Part shown: positions 63,923-63,928 of the stretch, piece by piece
Position numbering within the stretch: position 1 is the stretch's first letter
Layout: every line of letters starts with the position of its first letter
Origin: Sphingobium sp.
GTDB lineage: Bacteria > Pseudomonadota > Alphaproteobacteria > Sphingomonadales > Sphingomonadaceae
DNA: 63,928 nt
Assembly: GCA_020446425.1 (NCBI GenBank)
Contig: JAGRES010000001.1
Coordinates: 1-63,928 of the forward strand
Reading direction: 5' to 3'
The notes under the pieces: model-generated
Databases searched by the model: none
Told to the model about the DNA's origin: nothing
Seen by the model: the letters and a program-made list of their open reading frames with translations, nothing else
Made by a program: the position numbers and the translations under genes

Positions 63923-63928
63923 GACTAG

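Larger units (their letters stand above)
56658..63928. mobile_element. Integrative island B, open at the right edge
   Basis: It begins with a tRNA-Val 3'-half fragment, followed by an integrase, an AlpA-like excisionase and a polymerase-like protein on the plus strand, then accessory and defence-like genes on both strands. GC is lower than in the chromosomal core. The right end is not in the window. Because the fragment reads leftward on the minus strand, the intact tRNA-Val(CAC) is expected at the far right end. Confidence 0.75.

Overview
The window reads as a piece of a high-GC sphingomonad (Sphingomonadales, Alphaproteobacteria) chromosome with mobile DNA at both ends. The assignment rests on the chromosomal gene content: an RcdA/DUF1465 homologue, a DksA with a single cysteine, a folE-linked pteridine-reductase-like SDR, a TamA-TamB pair, a PEP-CTERM-like surface protein, two YdcH/DUF465 genes and several small proteins typical of this group. 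The genus cannot be fixed from the sequence alone.

Left edge (1-2447): the C-terminal part of a TraA-type conjugative relaxase/helicase and a DUF6118 membrane protein end right at the 3' end of an intact tRNA-Met(CAT) gene. This looks like one end of an integrated conjugative element that uses the tRNA 3' end as its attachment site.

Chromosomal core (2.7-54.7 kb): a ferredoxin-reductase-like flavoprotein; a gene-free, partly AT-rich gap with a structured repeat and a decayed IS6-like remnant; a GGDEF/EAL protein; the fatty-acid cluster fabD-methyltransferase-fabG-acpP-fabF-mltG; rpsF-rpsR-rplI; a globin-coupled chemoreceptor; folE plus a FolM-like SDR; a thiolase/FadB beta-oxidation pair; galE; glnB-glnA; a second chemoreceptor; tamA-tamB; rcdA; two DUF465 proteins; a PilZ protein; dksA; a Ser/Thr/Gly-rich PEP-CTERM-like protein; a host-attachment protein; serS-surE-K+ channel; rimO; a lipoprotein gene broken by an 11-bp tandem duplication; a leucyl aminopeptidase, an NlpC/P60 peptidase and argC; a PQQ-type sugar dehydrogenase; a DUF815 ATPase; an acyl-CoA dehydrogenase; a Sua5/TsaC protein; aqpZ; msrA and fadD.

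Right edge (54.8-63.9 kb): DNA of visibly lower GC made of two tandem integrative islands. Each begins with a copy of the same tRNA 3' end; the longer copy has the anticodon arm of tRNA-Val(CAC). The intact tRNA is predicted beyond the right edge. Island A (about 1.9 kb) holds a PD-(D/E)XK-nuclease-like protein and a single-span membrane protein. Island B starts with a tyrosine recombinase, an AlpA-like excisionase and a 461-aa protein carrying a polymerase-like palm (family A DNA polymerase or single-subunit RNA polymerase type motifs). It continues with a ClpP-like exported protein plus a small membrane protein, an XRE regulator, and a tightly overlapping three-gene operon (94-aa protein, CAP12/PycTIR-type TIR protein, two-TM protein) that looks like an antiphage system.

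The best candidates for something undescribed are the palm-domain protein of island B, the TIR three-gene operon, and the nuclease/membrane pair of island A. The core also holds a dispersed 75-bp palindrome family and a probably reversible frameshift allele.
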